From an uncultured Coriobacteriaceae bacterium (GTDB lineage Bacteria; Actinomycetota; Coriobacteriia; Coriobacteriales; Atopobiaceae), in contig CACXZL010000119.1 of NCBI GenBank assembly GCA_902772085.1, positions 1-8,246 of the forward strand: DNA of 8,246 bases, read 5' to 3'. Of the stretch, positions 5,751 through 8,246 are shown one piece after another. Position 1 is the stretch's first letter; each line of letters opens with the position of its first letter. Position numbers and translations under genes: made by a program. Under the pieces are notes generated by a model, which made no database searches, was not told the DNA's origin, and worked only from the letters and a program-made list of their open reading frames with translations.

Positions 5751-6689
5751 CTACTCCAGCTCGAAGGCACCGGTATAGAGCTGGTAATAGGTGCCGCGCT
5801 GGGCGATGAGGTCGTCATGCGTGCCGCGCTCGATGATGCGACCGTGGTCGAGCACGATGATGACGTCGGAGTTGCGAACGGTGGAGAGACGGTGGGCGAT
5901 GACGAACGTGGTGCGGCCTTCCATGAGCGCGTCCATACCGCGTGAGACGATGAGCTCGGTACGGGTGTCGATGGAACTTGTGGCCTCGTCCAGAATCATC
6001 GCGGGCGGGTCGGCGACGGCGGCACGAGCGATGGAGATGAGCTGGCGCTGGCCCTGCGAGAGGGACTCGGCGTTGCCCGTGAGCATCGTGTTGTACCCCT
6101 CGGGAAGGCGCCTGATGAACGAGTGCGCGCCGACGAGGTTTGCCGCCTGCATGCACTGCTCGTCGGTTGCATCGAGACGTCCATAGCGGATGTTGTCCAT
6201 GACGGTGCCTGTGAAGAGGTTTACGTCCTGCAGCACTACACCAAGGGAACGGCGCAAGTCCGACTTGCGGATCTTGTTTATGTTGATTCCGTCGTAGCGT
6301 ATCTTGCCATCCGCGATGTCGTAGAAGCGGTTGATGAGGTTTGTGATGGTGGTCTTACCGGCGCCGGTCGCGCCTACGAAGGCGACCTTCTCTCCAGGCA
6401 GAGCGTAAAGCCTCACGTCATGCAACACGAGCTTTTGTGGGGTGTAGCCGAAATCCACGCCGTCGAGGACGATCTCGCCCTGGAGCGGTACGTACGTGAC
6501 GGTACCCGTGCTCTTGTGCGGATGCTTCCATGCCCAGATGCTGCCGTCGGCGTAGCGGTCGCACTCCTCATAATCATGCGTGCCCTCCACGCGCCTTGCA
6601 CGCACGAGCGTGACGTAGCCGTCGTCTTCCTCGGCGAGCTCGTCGAGCAGCTGGAAGATGCGCTCGGCACCAGCGAGGCCCATGACCAC
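5751..6689 (-). CDS. ABC exporter second subunit, C-terminal ATPase part (split off by frameshift)
   Basis: This is the nucleotide-binding domain of the half-transporter that begins at 7789; family similarity runs back to the frameshift at 6704-6708. The first possible start in this frame is a GTG at 6689 with no ribosome-binding site, so independent translation is doubtful. Counting from that GTG: a long linker with WAWKHPHKSTG (52-62), the A-loop Tyr in FGYTP (Y82), Walker A GATGAGKTT (106-114), Q-loop Q154, signature LSQGQ (210-214) in place of LSGGQ, Walker B MILDE with catalytic E235, D-loop SSID, and switch H266 in AHR. This subunit thus supplies the catalytic Glu and His, while its signature is degenerate. 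It is the ATPase half of a heterodimeric type IV exporter (multidrug or peptide class; substrate unknown). It ends just before the operon terminator. Confidence 0.9.
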   Translation of the reverse strand: MVMGLAGAERIFQLLDELAEEDDGYVTLVRARRVEGTHDYEECDRYADGSIWAWKHPHKSTGTVTYVPLQGEIVLDGVDFGYTPQKLVLHDVRLYALPGEKVAFVGATGAGKTTITNLINRFYDIADGKIRYDGININKIRKSDLRRSLGVVLQDVNLFTGTVMDNIRYGRLDATDEQCMQAANLVGAHSFIRRLPEGYNTMLTGNAESLSQGQRQLISIARAAVADPPAMILDEATSSIDTRTELIVSRGMDALMEGRTTFVIAHRLSTVRNSDVIIVLDHGRIIERGTHDDLIAQRGTYYQLYTGAFELE

Positions 6690-7789
6690 GAAGTTGATCT
6701 GGTGGGGGAGATCTGGCCGATGGAGCCGGCGAAACGCTTGGTGAGATTCAAGAAGGGAATTACGATGTCGATGGAGAGGACCATGCCGGAGATGGAGGGG
6801 TTGGGGATGGCGAGGCCGAGGAAGAGCCCGCCCGCAAGGGCGACTACGACATAGGAGAGGTTGCCGAGGTTCATGAGGATGGGGCCGAGGACGTTCGAGT
6901 AGATGTTTGCCTTCTTTGCGGCCTCGAAGAGTTCGTCATTTACCTGGTCGAACTGCTCTTGCATCTCCTTCTCATGCGTGAAGACCTTGATGACCTTCTC
7001 GCCGTTCATGGCCTCTTCGGCAAAGCCCTCCGCTCGGCCGATGGCGTGCTGCTGGGCGAGGAAGAAGCGAGCGGACCTGCCTCCCATGAAGCGGGTGAAC
7101 CATCCCATGAAGGCTACCATCACAAGCACGACGAGCGAGAGCGGTATGGAGTACCACAGCATGATGAAGGTGAGCGAGATCATGGAAATCGCCATGGTGA
7201 GCAGGTTTGGCAGGGCGACGCCGATGAGCTGGCGCAAGGCGTCCACGTCGTTCGTATAGTAGCTCATGATGTCTCCGCGCTGATTGCGGTCAAAGAAGCT
7301 TATGGGCAGATCTTCCATGTGATCAAACATCTTGTTTCTGATCTGCATGAGGGTGCCCTGCGTCACGAAAGCGCCGAGCTGAGTCTGGGCAATCTGGCCA
7401 GCGAGCGCGACGGCGTAGGTGCAGACGAGCATGATGGCGATCTGCGTGATCTCCGGACTCGCCGCCGCCCAGTCGCCGGACTGCCAGTAGCGGCTGATGA
7501 CGTCGATGGTACGCTGCAGGTAGATGCTCGGGAAGGTCGAGAGCACCGCCGAGACCACCACGCAGACGAGCATGAGCGTGAACTGCAGGGGATAGAAGGA
7601 AAACACGAGCTTGATGGTGCCGCGAAACACCGTCATGGGATTGGCTGCGTGCCTGCCGCGGCTGCCTTTGCCGGGCACGCCCTTGTTGAACTCGTCTTCA
7701 TTTTTCCCGCCGGGCCTTGGGGCGTCCTTCAGTCGTGCGCGGTCGTTGAGGATGGCCTTCTCGGATGAGCTGACGTCGCGCTTACTCAT
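6413..7789 (-). CDS. ABC exporter second subunit, N-terminal transmembrane part (frameshifted)
   Basis: The first 361 codons (7789 to about 6707) encode a type IV ABC exporter membrane domain. A charged N-terminal tail of about 50 residues is followed by six hydrophobic segments near 64-91, 115-140, 192-213, 214-236, 300-326 and 336-356. The family blocks ISFFDRNQRGDIMSYYTNDVD (162-182) and GFAEEAMNGEKVIKVFTHEKE are present. After GQIS the frame is lost and about 97 unrelated residues, rich in Ser and Arg, follow to the stop at 6413; the true continuation (HQINFVVMGLAGAERIF) is in another frame. I chose the ATG at 7789 because AGGGAGG lies 8 nt upstream; an ATG at 7816 lacks such a site. The start overlaps the stop of the preceding ABC gene by 8 bp (ATGAGTAA), indicating translational coupling. 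Unless the shift is an error, the gene is a pseudogene. Confidence 0.88.
   Translation of the reverse strand: MSKRDVSSSEKAILNDRARLKDAPRPGGKNEDEFNKGVPGKGSRGRHAANPMTVFRGTIKLVFSFYPLQFTLMLVCVVVSAVLSTFPSIYLQRTIDVISRYWQSGDWAAASPEITQIAIMLVCTYAVALAGQIAQTQLGAFVTQGTLMQIRNKMFDHMEDLPISFFDRNQRGDIMSYYTNDVDALRQLIGVALPNLLTMAISMISLTFIMLWYSIPLSLVVLVMVAFMGWFTRFMGGRSARFFLAQQHAIGRAEGFAEEAMNGEKVIKVFTHEKEMQEQFDQVNDELFEAAKKANIYSNVLGPILMNLGNLSYVVVALAGGLFLGLAIPNPSISGMVLSIDIVIPFLNLTKRFAGSIGQISPTRSTSWSWASLVPSASSSCSTSSPRKTTATSRSCVQGAWRARMIMRSATATPTAASGHGSIRTRARVPSRTYRSRARSSSTAWISATPHKSSCCMT
6704..6708 (-). other. Frameshift site: run of five C on the coding strand
   Basis: On the minus strand the sequence is ATCTCCCCCACCAGATC. 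Upstream codons give GQIS, and downstream codons in another frame give HQINFVVMG. Relatives are expected to read QIS, one polar residue, then Q, which would need three C rather than five (TCC CAC CAG). Six C would also restore the frame with one extra Pro. The change lies exactly in a homopolymer, the usual place for slippage or for base-calling errors. Confidence 0.82.
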
Positions 7790-8246
7790 GGAGATCGCCT
7801 CCCTTCTCGAGGTCATGCATCTTCTCGTCGTGGCTTGCTTTGTTTTGCGTCTCGTAAATCTCGCGGTAGATTTCGTTTGTGCGCAGGAGGTTCTCGTGGG
7901 TGTCGAAGGCGTTGATCTGACCGTTGTCGAGCACGATGATGCGGTCGGCGTCCTTTACCGAGCCGGTGCGCTGGGCGATGATGATCTTGGTCGTGTCGGG
8001 GATGAACTCGCGGAAGCCTTGACGGATGAGCTGATCGGTCTTCGTGTCCACCGCGCTGGTGGAGTCGTCGAGGATGAGGATCTTTGGCTTCTTGAGCAGG
8101 GCACGGGCGATGCAGAGGCGCTGCTTTTGGCCGCCGGAGACGTTGGTGCCGCCTTGCTCGATGTAGGTGTCGTATTTCTCGGGCATGAGCTGGATGAACT
8201 CGTCCGCCTGTGCGAGCTTGCATGCGTGGACGAGCTCCTCGTCGGT
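7782..8246 (-). CDS. ABC exporter first subunit, C-terminal part of ATPase domain (partial)
   Basis: This holds the last 154 codons of an ABC half-transporter whose start lies beyond the window edge. Visible motifs: a normal signature VSGGQKQR (S37-G-G-Q40 in the visible part), Walker B ILILDD with Asp (D61) where the catalytic Glu should be, D-loop SAVD, and a switch loop with Gln (Q92 in IIAQRTG) instead of His. A hydrophilic tail follows (about 130-154). This is the degenerate-site subunit of heterodimeric exporters such as TM287/288. Its intact signature would complete the active site formed with the Walker motifs of the next gene's product. Its stop overlaps the next gene's ATG by 8 bp, so the two are co-transcribed and probably made in equal amounts. 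Membrane domain, Walker A and promoter are outside the window. Confidence 0.93.
   Translation of the reverse strand, partial: TDEELVHACKLAQADEFIQLMPEKYDTYIEQGGTNVSGGQKQRLCIARALLKKPKILILDDSTSAVDTKTDQLIRQGFREFIPDTTKIIIAQRTGSVKDADRIIVLDNGQINAFDTHENLLRTNEIYREIYETQNKASHDEKMHDLEKGGDLHE

Noticed and set aside
5636..5818. N-terminal extension of the isomerase frame
   Set aside because: It would run through the rho-independent terminator of the ABC operon, has no ribosome-binding site, and would bury the lipoprotein leader inside the protein.
6704..6708. Programmed ribosomal frameshift in the exporter gene
   Set aside because: Exporters of this family are normally encoded in one frame. The run of C is not a classic heptamer slippery site and I see no clear downstream stimulator; an error or mutation is simpler.
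6123..6854. Plus-strand open frame of 243 codons opposite the ABC gene
   Set aside because: It is a shadow of the conserved exporter coding sequence on the minus strand and carries no recognisable domain. The same applies to the plus-strand frame at 6959-7768.

Overview
The window looks like a chromosomal stretch of a high-GC actinobacterium of the class Coriobacteriia, most likely Collinsella or a close relative. This is inferred from three things: an Rpn-type nuclease with the N-terminal style LPWLKKVRL/KGFVFKSVFGERPDL, an AAA-ATPase-like/PD-(D/E)XK_9 gene, and a heterodimeric ABC exporter with a long linker before the nucleotide-binding domain. No rRNA, tRNA or other taxonomic marker is present, so the assignment is tentative.

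Layout. (1) Positions 1-341 hold no confident gene, only possible decayed coding sequence. (2) 342-1220 (+) is an intact Rpn-family PD-(D/E)XK nuclease. (3) 1291-2307 (-) converges on it and is the broken remnant of an AAA-ATPase-like/PD-(D/E)XK_9 gene, interrupted by an in-frame amber codon and missing its ATPase front end. (4) 2308-3092 is a 785-bp gene-free stretch with two clear non-coding structures: five copies of a 24-bp palindromic unit (2342-2519), and a 156-bp element with ~32-bp near-perfect terminal inverted repeats (2635-2790). (5) 3093-4793 (-) is a cytoplasmic GGDEF-EAL protein with a ruined GGDEF motif and a complete EAL site, behind an extended -10 promoter. (6) 4937-5635 (-) is a cyclophilin-type peptidyl-prolyl isomerase made as a lipoprotein with a twin-arginine leader. 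(7) 5751-8246 (-) is the end of an ABC exporter operon: the 3' part of a first half-transporter (7782-8246, running off the window) and a second half-transporter (5751-7789) split by a frameshift at a run of five C on its coding strand. A rho-independent terminator (5690-5732) closes this operon.

How the parts work together. The two ABC genes overlap by 8 bp and have complementary defects. The first has a normal signature but Asp in place of the catalytic Glu and Gln in place of the switch His. The second has catalytic Glu and His but an LSQGQ signature. This is the pattern of heterodimeric type IV exporters with one consensus and one degenerate ATP site. The frameshift cuts the membrane part from the only competent Walker B/switch-His set, so the exporter should be dead unless the shift is an error or is corrected. 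The left half of the window has the look of an accessory region: two nuclease-like genes, one of them dead, next to palindromic and inverted repeats. The right half looks like ordinary chromosome.
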